16,943 bases of DNA from JBAXTE01 sp964653595 (lineage in GTDB: Bacteria > Bacteroidota > Bacteroidia > Bacteroidales > WCHB1-69): contig CAZZHH010000067.1 of NCBI GenBank assembly GCA_964653595.1, forward strand, positions 1 through 16,943, read 5' to 3'. The notes beneath the pieces were generated by a model. The model made no database searches and was not told the DNA's origin. It worked only from the letters and a program-made list of their open reading frames with translations. Of the stretch, positions 1 to 7,108 are shown piece by piece; the stretch's first letter is position 1, and every line of letters starts with the position of its first letter. The position numbers and the translations under genes are program-made.

Positions 1-872
1 CGGTTTAGCAACTCTTTCATTTTAGTAATATCTGGCAATCTTCGCTGCATGTCTCCCTCTTTGAGTGGGGGCAAATAACTGATAGTTGATTTTGAATGCG
101 TAAGTTCAATAATTTTGTGTGCCAAATCGATTATTGTAATTTCATTATCGTTACCAATATTTACCACATCATTTACCACAAAATTATCATAGGCAGCTCT
201 TAAACAAGCGTCTACATTGTCGTCGATATAACAAAACGTTCTCGATTGCAATCCATCTCCATATATGGTAATAGGCTCATTTTTAAGAGCTTTAGCAACA
301 AAACGAGACATGACAAAATCTGGAGATTGTTTCGGTCCATAGGTGTTAAAAAAGCGGAAAATAGCATATTCGAGACCAAACTCTTTATGATATGAGCGCA
401 GAAATGACTCTCCAACATTTTTTACCACAGCGTAGGGCACTCGTGAGTTTAGAGGAGTAGTATGTTCGTTTTGAGGAAAACTCACTGGCTCACCATATAC
501 TTCAGAAGAAGATGCAAAGAAAACCCGTTTTACAGAGCTATTTTTAGCAATATCTAAGATATTTTTAAACCCCTGAATATCGTTTAACACCTTGTATGGA
601 TTCAATTGAGTACGCTCTACACCTACCACTGCAGCATAATGGAACACAAAATCAAATTGATGGGTAAGCATGACCTGTGAAATATCGTTGTAGTTATTCA
701 CATCTGCTTTGATAAATCTCCAATTTGCAGTTTTGATTTCAGGCAATTTTGATTCACATCCAGTTGACAAATCGTCTACGATAATAACATAATTTTCTGG
801 ATCTAAAATAAGTTTTTCAGCAAGTCGACTTCCAACAAATCCAGCTCCTCCAGTTACAAGAATTTTCCTCAT
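1..872 (-). CDS. NAD-dependent epimerase/dehydratase (extended SDR), 3' end cut by window
   Basis: Nucleotide-sugar epimerase, dehydratase or decarboxylase of the cytoplasm, likely feeding surface polysaccharide synthesis. Reading leftward from the ATG at 872 gives 290 uninterrupted codons, and the frame is still open at base 1, so the C-terminus is missing. The start MRKILVTGGAGFVGSR carries the Rossmann GGAGFVG (residues 8-14). The catalytic set is the Ser run in SSSEVYG (121-127), Tyr147 and Lys151 (YAVVK). IYGDGLQSRTFCYIDD (203-218) and the RRLPDI segment near 277-282 resemble the UDP-glucuronate decarboxylase (UXS)/WcaG branch more than dTDP-glucose dehydratase. It lies 15 nt downstream of rmlA on the same strand, so the two are probably co-transcribed. 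The exact substrate cannot be read from the sequence. Confidence in the superfamily is high, in the reaction low. Confidence 0.9.
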   Translation of the reverse strand, partial: MRKILVTGGAGFVGSRLAEKLILDPENYVIIVDDLSTGCESKLPEIKTANWRFIKADVNNYNDISQVMLTHQFDFVFHYAAVVGVERTQLNPYKVLNDIQGFKNILDIAKNSSVKRVFFASSSEVYGEPVSFPQNEHTTPLNSRVPYAVVKNVGESFLRSYHKEFGLEYAIFRFFNTYGPKQSPDFVMSRFVAKALKNEPITIYGDGLQSRTFCYIDDNVDACLRAAYDNFVVNDVVNIGNDNEITIIDLAHKIIELTHSKSTISYLPPLKEGDMQRRLPDITKMKELLN

Positions 873-887
873 GCGTATTTTTTTAAA

Positions 888-1748
888 TTAGGGAATGAGT
901 TGCAATAAATATTCACCATAGCCACTTTTCAATAATGGTTCGGCTAATTTTTTTAATTGAATTTCGTTAATATATCCCATTCTATAGGCCACCTCTTCGA
1001 TACATCCAATTTTCAATCCTTGTCTGTCTTCTACCACTTGAACAAACTGAGAAGCTTCAATTAAGGATTTAAATGTTCCTGTGTCGAGCCATGCGGTGCC
1101 TCTTCCAATGATTCCAACACTTAATTTTCCTTTTTTCAAATAATGTTTGTTGATATCCGTAATCTCATATTCACCTCGGGGACTAGGTTTTAAATTTTCC
1201 GCAATTTCTACTACCGAATTATCATAAAAATAGAGTCCGGGAACTGCATAGTTAGATTTTGGGTGAAGTGGTTTCTCTTCAATGGAAATAGCTTTTTTGT
1301 TTTCGTCGAATTCAACCACGCCATATCTTTCAGGATCAGATACATGATAGGCAAAAACAATACCTCCATCTGGATTATTGTTCGTTTGAATCAATTTTTG
1401 AAATCCAGACCCATAAAAAATATTATCCCCTAAAACTAACGCTACCTTATCGTTGCCAATAAACGATTTTCCGAGAACAAATGCTTGGGCAAGTCCATTG
1501 GGTACTTCTTGTACTTGGTATGAAAATTTACACCCCAGGCTACTTCCATCTCCGAGCAAACGTTCAAAATTGTGCAAATCGACGGGAGTGGAAATTATTA
1601 ATATTTCTTTGATTCCCGCCATCATTAACACACTCAATGGATAATAAATCATAGGCTTGTCATAAATAGGCATCAACTGTTTACTGACAGCTAAAGTTAA
1701 AGGATGAAGTCGGGTTCCAGAACCACCTGCAAGTATAATTCCTTTCAT
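888..1748 (-). CDS. rmlA: glucose-1-phosphate thymidylyltransferase RmlA
   Basis: Makes dTDP-glucose from dTTP and glucose-1-phosphate, the first step toward dTDP-rhamnose and other dTDP-sugars, in the cytoplasm. The protein starts MKGIILAGGSGTRLHPLT, with the nucleotidyltransferase signature GGSGTRLHPLT at residues 8-18. KQLMPIYDKPMIYYPLS follows directly, with IEEKP and the AWLDTGT loop further on, all typical of RmlA. The ATG at 1748 gives 286 aa, the usual family length. An upstream in-frame TTG at 1775 would add nine residues before the conserved start and is rejected. It is the first gene of a minus-strand pair with the epimerase. rmlB, rmlC and rmlD are not in the window. A TACTTTTG minus-7 box lies about 100 nt upstream. 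The identification is secure. Confidence 0.96.
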   Translation of the reverse strand: MKGIILAGGSGTRLHPLTLAVSKQLMPIYDKPMIYYPLSVLMMAGIKEILIISTPVDLHNFERLLGDGSSLGCKFSYQVQEVPNGLAQAFVLGKSFIGNDKVALVLGDNIFYGSGFQKLIQTNNNPDGGIVFAYHVSDPERYGVVEFDENKKAISIEEKPLHPKSNYAVPGLYFYDNSVVEIAENLKPSPRGEYEITDINKHYLKKGKLSVGIIGRGTAWLDTGTFKSLIEASQFVQVVEDRQGLKIGCIEEVAYRMGYINEIQLKKLAEPLLKSGYGEYLLQLIP

Positions 1749-1849
1749 AAAAATCGTCTTTTGATATTTTAACACTCAAGATTAATCCAAAAAAACAAAT
1801 AACACAACCAGAATCGTTCTAGTTTTCTTTATTCAACCTTTTTGGCATA

Positions 1850-1857
1850 CAAAAGTA
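1850..1857 (-). promoter_or_regulatory. putative minus-7 box of rmlA promoter
   Basis: On the minus strand this reads TACTTTTG, an exact match to the Bacteroidetes TAnnTTTG consensus, about 100 nt before the rmlA start. I do not see a convincing TTTG minus-33 element at the expected distance, so support rests on the single box. Confidence 0.42.
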
Positions 1858-2074
1858 CAATTTTTTATTACTCTATGGTTGGTAAAAGACTAAAATTCAT
1901 GTATTCAAGTGGAAATAATAAAATCTTTAAGGGATAATCTTATACAATAGATAGAAGTTTACAATTTCAAATACTAATCGTTGTTAAACCTCAAAAAATG
2001 ATTTTAATTTAAAAATTAATTGAATTACTTTCAATAATTTAAGGATGATTTTTCAAAAATTGCTTGTTTATGAT

Positions 2075-2082
2075 TAACTTTG
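2075..2082 (+). promoter_or_regulatory. putative minus-7 box upstream of the 82-aa membrane protein
   Basis: TAACTTTG matches TAnnTTTG exactly and lies 25 nt before the ATG at 2108. A degenerate minus-33 element TTTC sits at 2051-2054 with 20-nt spacing. Transcription would start near 2088-2090, leaving a leader of about 20 nt. Confidence 0.55.
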
Positions 2083-2107
2083 CACATAAACTTAAAAAAT
2101 AACAATT

Positions 2108-2356
2108 ATGTCGGCTCATTCATTAAAAAAATTTTTTGCCATTTTGTTGTCGTTCCTAGTATTGGTAATCACAACGTTAAGCATTTTAGCAATTTGGGAT
2201 ATTATTGATGTTAAAGATATTTTTGGCAGAGCTTTTTCTAGTTTGGTTATTATTTTTGTGGCTTCTGCTGTAATTTTATTTATTTTCACGGTTCTATACC
2301 CTGTTGGAAACAAAAAAGAGAATGAAAATTCAACCAACCTACCAAAAAATTTATAA
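2108..2356 (+). CDS. small two-helix membrane protein, function unknown
   Basis: I do not recognise this 82-residue protein. It has two strongly hydrophobic segments, about residues 9-29 and 44-64, joined by a short acidic-containing loop (DIIDVKDIFG). A polar tail rich in Lys, Glu and Asn (68-82) follows. A short basic N-terminus (SLKK) suggests the N-terminus is cytoplasmic and both ends lie inside. A good minus-7 box sits just upstream, which supports expression. pfkA follows 127 nt later on the same strand, but that gap and a possible separate promoter argue against strict co-transcription. An overlapping minus-strand ORF (2116-2397) lacks such support and is taken as its shadow. Confidence 0.72.
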   Translation: MSAHSLKKFFAILLSFLVLVITTLSILAIWDIIDVKDIFGRAFSSLVIIFVASAVILFIFTVLYPVGNKKENENSTNLPKNL

Positions 2357-2375
2357 TAAACAATTACGGTTGTTG

Positions 2376-2384
2376 TAAACTTTG
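2376..2384 (+). promoter_or_regulatory. weak candidate minus-7 box for pfkA
   Basis: TAAACTTTG resembles TAnnTTTG with one extra base between TA and TTTG. It lies about 100 nt before pfkA, in the spacer after the membrane protein. No clear minus-33 element is visible, so this is a tentative call. Confidence 0.28.
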
Positions 2385-2483
2385 TCACTACTGGCAATTT
2401 AGGATATCATAATGGGTTTTTAAGTAATTGAAGCAACTCATTTTTAAACAACAACCAACATACACAACTTTAAATAAACAAAC

Positions 2484-3578
2484 ATGCGAAGAGTACTAGT
2501 CGCTACCGGTGGAGGAGATTGTCCAGGGTTGAATGCGGTAATAAGAGGAATTGTAAAGCGAGCTTCTTTAGAAAAAGATTGGGAAGTTATTGGCTCCATA
2601 GAGTCGTTTAATGGAATATTACGTGAACCTACAGAAATTGTGGTTCTTGACGAAAAAGCTGTTGCAGGAATCCACGTTCAAGGAGGAACAATTATTGGCA
2701 CTACCAACAAAGGAGGTCCTTTTGCGTGGCCAATTCATGATGCCAATGGAAACTGGACAACTGCGGATCGTTCAGACGAAATGGTTCGAAAACTTCAATA
2801 TCTTGGAGTAGATGCGGTAATCAATATTGGCGGAGATGGTTCTCAGCGAATCTCTCAAACTTTACAGAAAAAAGGTTTAAACATGATTGGTGTTCCAAAA
2901 ACTATCGACAATGATTTAAGCTCAACTGACTTTACTTTTGGCTTCCAAACAGCAGTGCAAATTGCAACAGAAGCTGTAGACAAACTGGTAACTACTGCTG
3001 CAAGTCACAACCGAGTGTTCATCCTTGAAGTGATGGGTCGTGATGCTGGTTGGATTGGTCTTCACTCTGCTATTGCAGGAGGAGCAAATGTCTGTTTAAT
3101 TCCAGAGATTCCATATAAATTAGACGCTATTATCGACAAAATCAACACTCGCTATAGCAAGGGCCGAGGCTTTTGCATCATTGTTATTTCGGAAGGCGCC
3201 AAAGAAATTGGTGGCAATGTTACTGGCTCTGCAAGCGGCGAAATTGGCAACGAGCACATTCGATTAGGAGGTGTAGGTGAAAAACTGAAAATCGACTTAA
3301 TGAAAGCCGGGGTAGAACAAGATGTACGAGTAACGGTATTAGGACATTTACAACGGGGTGGTATTCCAACAGCTTTCGACCGAGTATTGGCATCCCAATT
3401 TGGGGTAAAAGCTTTTGAGCTAGCTCTTGAAGGAAAATTTGGTCAAATGGTTGCTTATCGTCATCCCGATATTATTTCCGTTCCTTTTGAAGATGCTATA
3501 AACAAAATGAACTTTGTAGACCCAAACAGCGACATTGTAAACAATGCTCGTGGAATGGGAATCTCATTTGGTGAGTAA
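2484..3578 (+). CDS. pfkA: 6-phosphofructokinase, group III type, predicted ATP-dependent
   Basis: Phosphorylates fructose-6-phosphate to fructose-1,6-bisphosphate in glycolysis; cytoplasmic. The protein has 364 residues. The phosphate-binding start GGGDCPGLNAVIRG is at 9-22, the nucleotide loop GGDGS at 116-120, and the catalytic stretch PKTIDND at 138-144, with Asp142 matching the E. coli catalytic Asp127. EVMGRDAGW (182-190) contacts the sugar phosphate. Gly119 matches E. coli Gly104; in this family Gly there goes with ATP use and Asp with pyrophosphate use. Lys139 matches E. coli Gly124, and Lys there is found in pyrophosphate enzymes and in some ATP enzymes of the mixed-substrate group. 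I therefore predict ATP use, but this needs assay. The gene ends 12 nt before a strong terminator hairpin. Confidence 0.95.
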   Translation: MRRVLVATGGGDCPGLNAVIRGIVKRASLEKDWEVIGSIESFNGILREPTEIVVLDEKAVAGIHVQGGTIIGTTNKGGPFAWPIHDANGNWTTADRSDEMVRKLQYLGVDAVINIGGDGSQRISQTLQKKGLNMIGVPKTIDNDLSSTDFTFGFQTAVQIATEAVDKLVTTAASHNRVFILEVMGRDAGWIGLHSAIAGGANVCLIPEIPYKLDAIIDKINTRYSKGRGFCIIVISEGAKEIGGNVTGSASGEIGNEHIRLGGVGEKLKIDLMKAGVEQDVRVTVLGHLQRGGIPTAFDRVLASQFGVKAFELALEGKFGQMVAYRHPDIISVPFEDAINKMNFVDPNSDIVNNARGMGISFGE

Positions 3579-3590
3579 CCATATAAATAT

Positions 3591-3624
3591 AAAAAAGCTT
3601 AGATGGTTACATCTAAGCTTTTTT
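3591..3624. terminator. bidirectional rho-independent terminator between convergent genes
   Basis: A perfect 15-bp inverted repeat, AAAAAAGCTTAGATG and CATCTAAGCTTTTTT, surrounds a GTTA tetraloop (3606-3609). The A-run on the left and T-run on the right give a U-tail in both directions. It lies between pfkA (plus, ends 3578) and the lytic transglycosylase (minus, ends 3660), so it probably ends both transcripts. Confidence 0.88.
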
Positions 3625-3659
3625 GTATAAGCTAAAACCAAAAATCTTCTCAAAAACAA

Positions 3660-5222
3660 TTAACCGAGGGGAATTTTTAACACCTGACCAGGAACAATAT
3701 GTCCTTTTTTAAGCTTGTTTGAGTTCATGATATCAAGATGGGTAATGCCATTAAATTTTTTGGCAATGCTAAAAATAGTGTCCCCAGCAATTACTTTATA
3801 ATATTTGTACTTTTGAGGTTCTTTCTTATCCACATTGCTATTATTTTCGGATTGCTTAGACAAATCGGTTTGATTAACAGGAGTCGCTGCTAATTCAGTT
3901 TTAGTAGAATCCTCTGATTTGACGATAGTTTTCTCTAAGGGGACAAATCCTACCACTATATTTCTACCAGCAGCAACAGATTTTCCTTTAATCTTATTTA
4001 AATATTTTATTTCATTCACCGCAATTCCATATTTTTTAGAAATAGACTGAAGTGTTTCCCCTCTCTTTACGTAATGATATTTTTTCTTTAGTTGTGCAAC
4101 ATTTAACGCAGGATTGTTATTTTGCGATTCAACATCAACCACTTGAAGTGGAGTAAAATAGGTAGAATAATTATACGAATGGATTGAATCTCTGAGAGCG
4201 CAAAAATCAATTGCTTTTTGTGGAGACAAATTAATTGGATACATGTCCTTGTACGCAGGTACAATATCTCTTTTGTATTGTGGATTTAAAGAACGTAGCT
4301 CATCCATGGGAATATTTAAAACGGCAGAAATCTGTTGCAGATGAACTTCTTTATTAACCACAACAGTATCTGTAATCACCGGCATATAGATTGGGACTAC
4401 GTTGATATTATGCTGATCGTAATAATTCATCATATACGAAGCTGCAATATATGCTGGCACATATCCACGAGTCTCTTTTGGTAAATAGTAATAAATCTGC
4501 CAAAAGTCAGTTTTTCCACCAGCTTTGCGTATTGCTTTTCTCACATTGCCAGGTCCACAATTATAGGCAGCGAGTGCCAACGTCCAATCGTTGAAAATTT
4601 TATGAAGATCGTTTAAATAACGAGCTGCGGCATGTGTAGATCGGACAGGATCTTTACGAGCGTCTACAAATGTGTTTACTTCTAGCCCATACATTCTACC
4701 TGTAGAGTACATAAACTGCCATAAACCAGTAGCTCCTACACATGAAACCGCATTTGGATTTAATGCAGACTCAATAATCGAAAGATATTTCAACTCTTGA
4801 GGGACTCCATTTTGCTCCATTATCTCCTCGTACATTGGAAAATAATATTTTGAAAGACCAATAATAATTCCAGCTAATTTTCTTTTTCGAATGCAATACA
4901 TTTCAATGTATGCTTTTACTTCTTTGTTATACGAAAGAGGAACAATAGATGGAATCTCTGAAAGTCTTTTTGCATATACTGAATCGGGGAAAGAGACTCC
5001 CTCGGTGGAAGTTGGAATAAATTTTTCGCTATTGGCTTGAATACTTTGCTTGATATACCAAATATTTAGCAAACTATCAATTTGATCTATCATTGAAAAG
5101 TCCGCAGGTTCTTCATTTGGCAAAACCGTAATCTTTTGTGTGGTATCTGTGTTGCCTTCTTGGGAGAAAGTAGTAAAAATTATTCCCATCATAAAAAGGA
5201 ACAGGACGATGGTTTTTTTCAT
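3660..5222 (-). CDS. LysM-containing lytic murein transglycosylase (MltD-like)
   Basis: Cleaves peptidoglycan glycan strands in the periplasm. Starting at the ATG at 5222 gives 520 aa with a signal peptide (MKKTIVLFLFMMGIIFTTFSQ); an in-frame start 30 nt upstream would bury it and is rejected. The SLT domain spans about 138-270. Glu151 in IIESALNP is the catalytic acid, followed by GATGLWQFM (163-171) and ALAAYNCGPGNV (216-227), all family hallmarks. A degenerate LysM-like stretch lies at about 286-335. Two clear C-terminal LysM domains follow, at about 383-425 (YVKRGETLQSISKKYGI) and 473-518 (YYKVIAGDTIFSIAKKF), for glycan binding. They are joined by a Ser/Thr/Lys-rich linker. It is monocistronic, convergent with pfkA. 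MltD is the nearest known relative; I give no symbol because Bacteroidota carry several paralogues. Confidence 0.93.
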   Translation of the reverse strand: MKKTIVLFLFMMGIIFTTFSQEGNTDTTQKITVLPNEEPADFSMIDQIDSLLNIWYIKQSIQANSEKFIPTSTEGVSFPDSVYAKRLSEIPSIVPLSYNKEVKAYIEMYCIRKRKLAGIIIGLSKYYFPMYEEIMEQNGVPQELKYLSIIESALNPNAVSCVGATGLWQFMYSTGRMYGLEVNTFVDARKDPVRSTHAAARYLNDLHKIFNDWTLALAAYNCGPGNVRKAIRKAGGKTDFWQIYYYLPKETRGYVPAYIAASYMMNYYDQHNINVVPIYMPVITDTVVVNKEVHLQQISAVLNIPMDELRSLNPQYKRDIVPAYKDMYPINLSPQKAIDFCALRDSIHSYNYSTYFTPLQVVDVESQNNNPALNVAQLKKKYHYVKRGETLQSISKKYGIAVNEIKYLNKIKGKSVAAGRNIVVGFVPLEKTIVKSEDSTKTELAATPVNQTDLSKQSENNSNVDKKEPQKYKYYKVIAGDTIFSIAKKFNGITHLDIMNSNKLKKGHIVPGQVLKIPLG

Positions 5223-5275
5223 AAATTGACTGCAAATAATCATAATATTCAACTCCTAATAATCGTTTGTTATTG

Positions 5276-5283
5276 CAAATTAA
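5276..5283 (-). promoter_or_regulatory. candidate minus-7 box of the lytic transglycosylase gene
   Basis: On the minus strand this reads TTAATTTG, seven of eight matches to TAnnTTTG, about 55 nt before the start at 5222. No clear minus-33 element is visible. Confidence 0.32.
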
Positions 5284-5402
5284 TAAAAAAAAACTGAAAA
5301 AACTACTCTTTATTATGTTTTTTTACGAAAAGGACATTGTTAATAGTTTTTCTGCTAAGAACAAAAAAAATAAATGATTGACAATATAAAAAATATTAAA
5401 CG

Positions 5403-5410
5403 TAAATTTG
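5403..5410 (+). promoter_or_regulatory. promoter minus-7 box for the DUF3127-MltG operon
   Basis: TAAATTTG is an exact TAnnTTTG match, with a TTG at 5378-5380 as a possible minus-33 element (22-nt spacing). Transcription would start near 5416-5418, only about 10 nt before the ATG at 5427, so the leader would be very short. Confidence 0.6.
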
Positions 5411-5426
5411 CATAAAAAATTCAACT

Positions 5427-5798
5427 ATGGCATTAGAAGTAATTGGAAGATTATTTGATATTCTTCCCGAACAATCCGGTACTGGAAAAAATGGAGTTTG
5501 GAAAAAACAAGACATCGTAATAGAAACAACAGAGCAGTTTCCAAAAAAAATCTGCTTAAGTCTTTGGGGCGATAAAGTTGACCAAGCAAAAAATTATCAA
5601 AAAGGGCAAATGATGAAAGTGTTTGCATCGGTGGAATCACGTGAGTATAATGGTAAATGGTATACAGATGTTAAACCCTTCAGAATTGATTTGGACGGTA
5701 TTTCTAATGCAACCACAGAAACCTCCTCCAATTCACTCCCAGATTTTGGGTTAACCCCTGATCCCGTGAACGACTCGTTAAACGATTTACCATTCTAA
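5427..5798 (+). CDS. DUF3127 (OB-fold-like) protein with SSB-like C-terminal tip
   Basis: A 123-residue cytoplasmic protein. Residues 1-90 match the DUF3127 pattern that I know from Bacteroidota: MALEVIGRLFDILPEQSG, the basic central part, LSLWGDKVDQ (45-54) and the REYNGKWYTDVKPFRI end (72-87). The family is thought to take an OB-like fold and is often described as SSB-like. The remaining 33 residues are a low-complexity Ser/Thr/Asn/Pro tail ending LNDLPF. This resembles the acidic D-D-[IL]-P-F tip with which bacterial SSB proteins recruit repair and replication partners. A role in nucleic-acid binding is inferred, not shown. It is the first gene after a strong promoter, and the NlpC/P60 gene starts 9 nt after its stop. 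Confidence 0.85.
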   Translation: MALEVIGRLFDILPEQSGTGKNGVWKKQDIVIETTEQFPKKICLSLWGDKVDQAKNYQKGQMMKVFASVESREYNGKWYTDVKPFRIDLDGISNATTETSSNSLPDFGLTPDPVNDSLNDLPF

Positions 5799-5807
5799 CA
5801 AATACGT

Positions 5808-6563
5808 ATGGCTGTTTTTGGTATCGTATGTCTCTCCGTAATTCCAGTTAGAGAAACCTCTTCTCATCGAGCAGAGATGGTTTCTCAGTTGCTCTTTGGA
5901 GAAACGGTAACCATTCTCAAGGAAGAACCAAATTGGCTTTATATTTCAAATACGGCAGATCATTATTTGGGTTGGGTGGAGCGAAAACAGATTACCCTAA
6001 TCTCTACCGACGATTATAACTATTGGAACAGTATTCCAAAACTTGTGGCATGCAAACCGATGGATATTATTACCGTTAATGGCAATCAAACAATACTACC
6101 TGCTGGATCGATTGTACCCATGAACTCTTCATTTACCCTATCTAGCACTACATTTAATCACAACATTAAACAAAAAGAGAAGTCGCCTATTACCGTTGTT
6201 ACCAATGATTTTATAAACGCTCCCTATCTTTGGGGAGGAAAAACCTTGATGGGTTTTGATTGCTCCGGCTTTTCTCAGGTAATGTTTAAAATTGCAGGGA
6301 TTGATTTACCCAGAGACGCTTCGCAACAATCAAATTTGGGAACTACGGTAGATTTTATTGAAGAGGTTATTCCGGGAGATTTAGGCTTTTTCGATAATGA
6401 AGAGGGGAAAATCATTCATGTAGGAATTTTTCTTTCCACCTCCCAAATGATGCATGCTTCGGGTTGTGTAAGGATAGATAAAATTGATCACCACGGTATA
6501 TACAATCCACAAATTGGTGGATATAGCCACCAACTGCGTTTTATCAAAAGAGTACTCCCATGA
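5808..6563 (+). CDS. SH3-NlpC/P60 cysteine peptidase, no signal peptide
   Basis: Predicted to cut gamma-D-Glu to diamino-acid bonds in murein peptides. The 251 residues begin directly with a bacterial SH3-like module (about 4-66, with IPVRETSSHRAEMVSQLLFGE). A linker or second SH3-like part precedes the NlpC/P60 domain (about 130-250): Cys152 in GFDCSGF, His204 in IIHVGIF, and His216 (MMHASG) as the likely third catalytic residue. The stop codon of the previous gene is in frame only 9 nt before this ATG, so no hidden signal peptide can exist. A cytoplasmic role in recycling imported murein peptides, like YkfC or the Bacillus sphaericus gamma-D-glutamyl-L-diamino-acid peptidase II, is therefore likelier than wall hydrolysis. 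It overlaps the next gene by 4 nt (ATGA). Confidence 0.9.
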   Translation: MAVFGIVCLSVIPVRETSSHRAEMVSQLLFGETVTILKEEPNWLYISNTADHYLGWVERKQITLISTDDYNYWNSIPKLVACKPMDIITVNGNQTILPAGSIVPMNSSFTLSSTTFNHNIKQKEKSPITVVTNDFINAPYLWGGKTLMGFDCSGFSQVMFKIAGIDLPRDASQQSNLGTTVDFIEEVIPGDLGFFDNEEGKIIHVGIFLSTSQMMHASGCVRIDKIDHHGIYNPQIGGYSHQLRFIKRVLP

Positions 6564-7075
6564 AAGGAGAGTTTCTATCACTCCGGGCATTAGAACCATC
6601 TGATATAGACGTACTATATCGATGGGAAAACGATCCAAAAAACTGGACAGTAAGCGACACTTTAGCCCCTTTTTCAAAAAATGTCCTAAAGCAATACATC
6701 GACCATGCACATTTAGACATATATACCACAAAGCAAGTTCGTTTTATCATTGAAGAGAACATATCCAGAACAGCAGTTGGAGCAATAGATTTATTTGATT
6801 TCGACCCATTGCACTTAAGAGCTGGTATTGGCATTTTGATCGACGAAAAACATCGAAATAAAGGATACGCTTTGGATGCATTGATATTAATTGAAAATTA
6901 TTGCAAGCAGTTTTTACAACTACATCAAATATTTGCCAATATTGCAGAGGATAATCTTTTAAGCATCTCCTTGTTTACCAAAAGAGGGTTTTTGTTGGTC
7001 GGTTTAAAAAAGGATTGGAGAAAAATTCAAAATCAATGGAAAAATGAACTTATGTTTCAAAAAATTATTGATTAA
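6560..7075 (+). CDS. GNAT-family N-acetyltransferase (RimJ/RimL/SpeG-like)
   Basis: Transfers an acetyl group from acetyl-CoA to an amine; the acceptor is unknown. The 171 residues follow the RimJ/RimL/SpeG pattern: LSLRALEPSDIDVLYRWEND (6-25) opens the fold, the acetyl-CoA pyrophosphate loop is RNKGYALDAL (99-108) after the beta-strand AGIGILID (88-95), and NLLSISLFTKRGFLLVG (132-148) is the C-terminal part of the fold. Its ATG overlaps the stop of the NlpC/P60 gene (ATGA), indicating translational coupling. mltG starts 33 nt downstream. The position between two murein enzymes makes a cell-wall or diamino-peptide acceptor conceivable, but that is only context. Confidence 0.88.
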   Translation: MKGEFLSLRALEPSDIDVLYRWENDPKNWTVSDTLAPFSKNVLKQYIDHAHLDIYTTKQVRFIIEENISRTAVGAIDLFDFDPLHLRAGIGILIDEKHRNKGYALDALILIENYCKQFLQLHQIFANIAEDNLLSISLFTKRGFLLVGLKKDWRKIQNQWKNELMFQKIID

Positions 7076-7108
7076 AGCTCATAATACATACAGTAAAAGC
7101 AGATAAAA

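Larger units (their letters stand above)
1749..2107. other. AT-rich divergent intergenic region
   Basis: This 359-nt spacer separates minus-strand rmlA from the plus-strand membrane protein. I see no credible gene in it on either strand. It holds a minus-7-like box for each flanking gene (1850-1857 minus, 2075-2082 plus). It also holds an imperfect inverted repeat: ATTGAA (2019-2024) and TTCAAT (2030-2035), extended outward by AAATT/AATTT with one bulged A. The repeat could be an operator or simply AT-rich chance. Confidence 0.6.

Noticed and set aside
1..872. Calling the epimerase rmlB because it follows rmlA
   Set aside because: GDGLQSRTFCYIDD and the RRLPDI end fit the UXS/WcaG branch better than dTDP-glucose 4,6-dehydratase.
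1749..1775. TTG start nine codons upstream for rmlA
   Set aside because: The conserved family start MKGIILAGG begins at the ATG at 1748.
2012..2040. Imperfect inverted repeat as a terminator or operator
   Set aside because: The stem is short, AT-only apart from one G:C pair, and has a bulge; noted only within the intergenic entry.
2116..2397. Minus-strand 93-residue ORF opposite the small membrane protein
   Set aside because: It mirrors the plus-strand gene, has no promoter or recognisable motif, and the plus frame has a clear TM layout and a minus-7 box.
5223..5252. Upstream start for the lytic transglycosylase
   Set aside because: It would place ten residues before a typical signal peptide.
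6381..6834. Minus-strand ORFs opposite the NlpC/P60 and GNAT genes
   Set aside because: They lie antisense to genes with strong family motifs and show no coherent features of their own.
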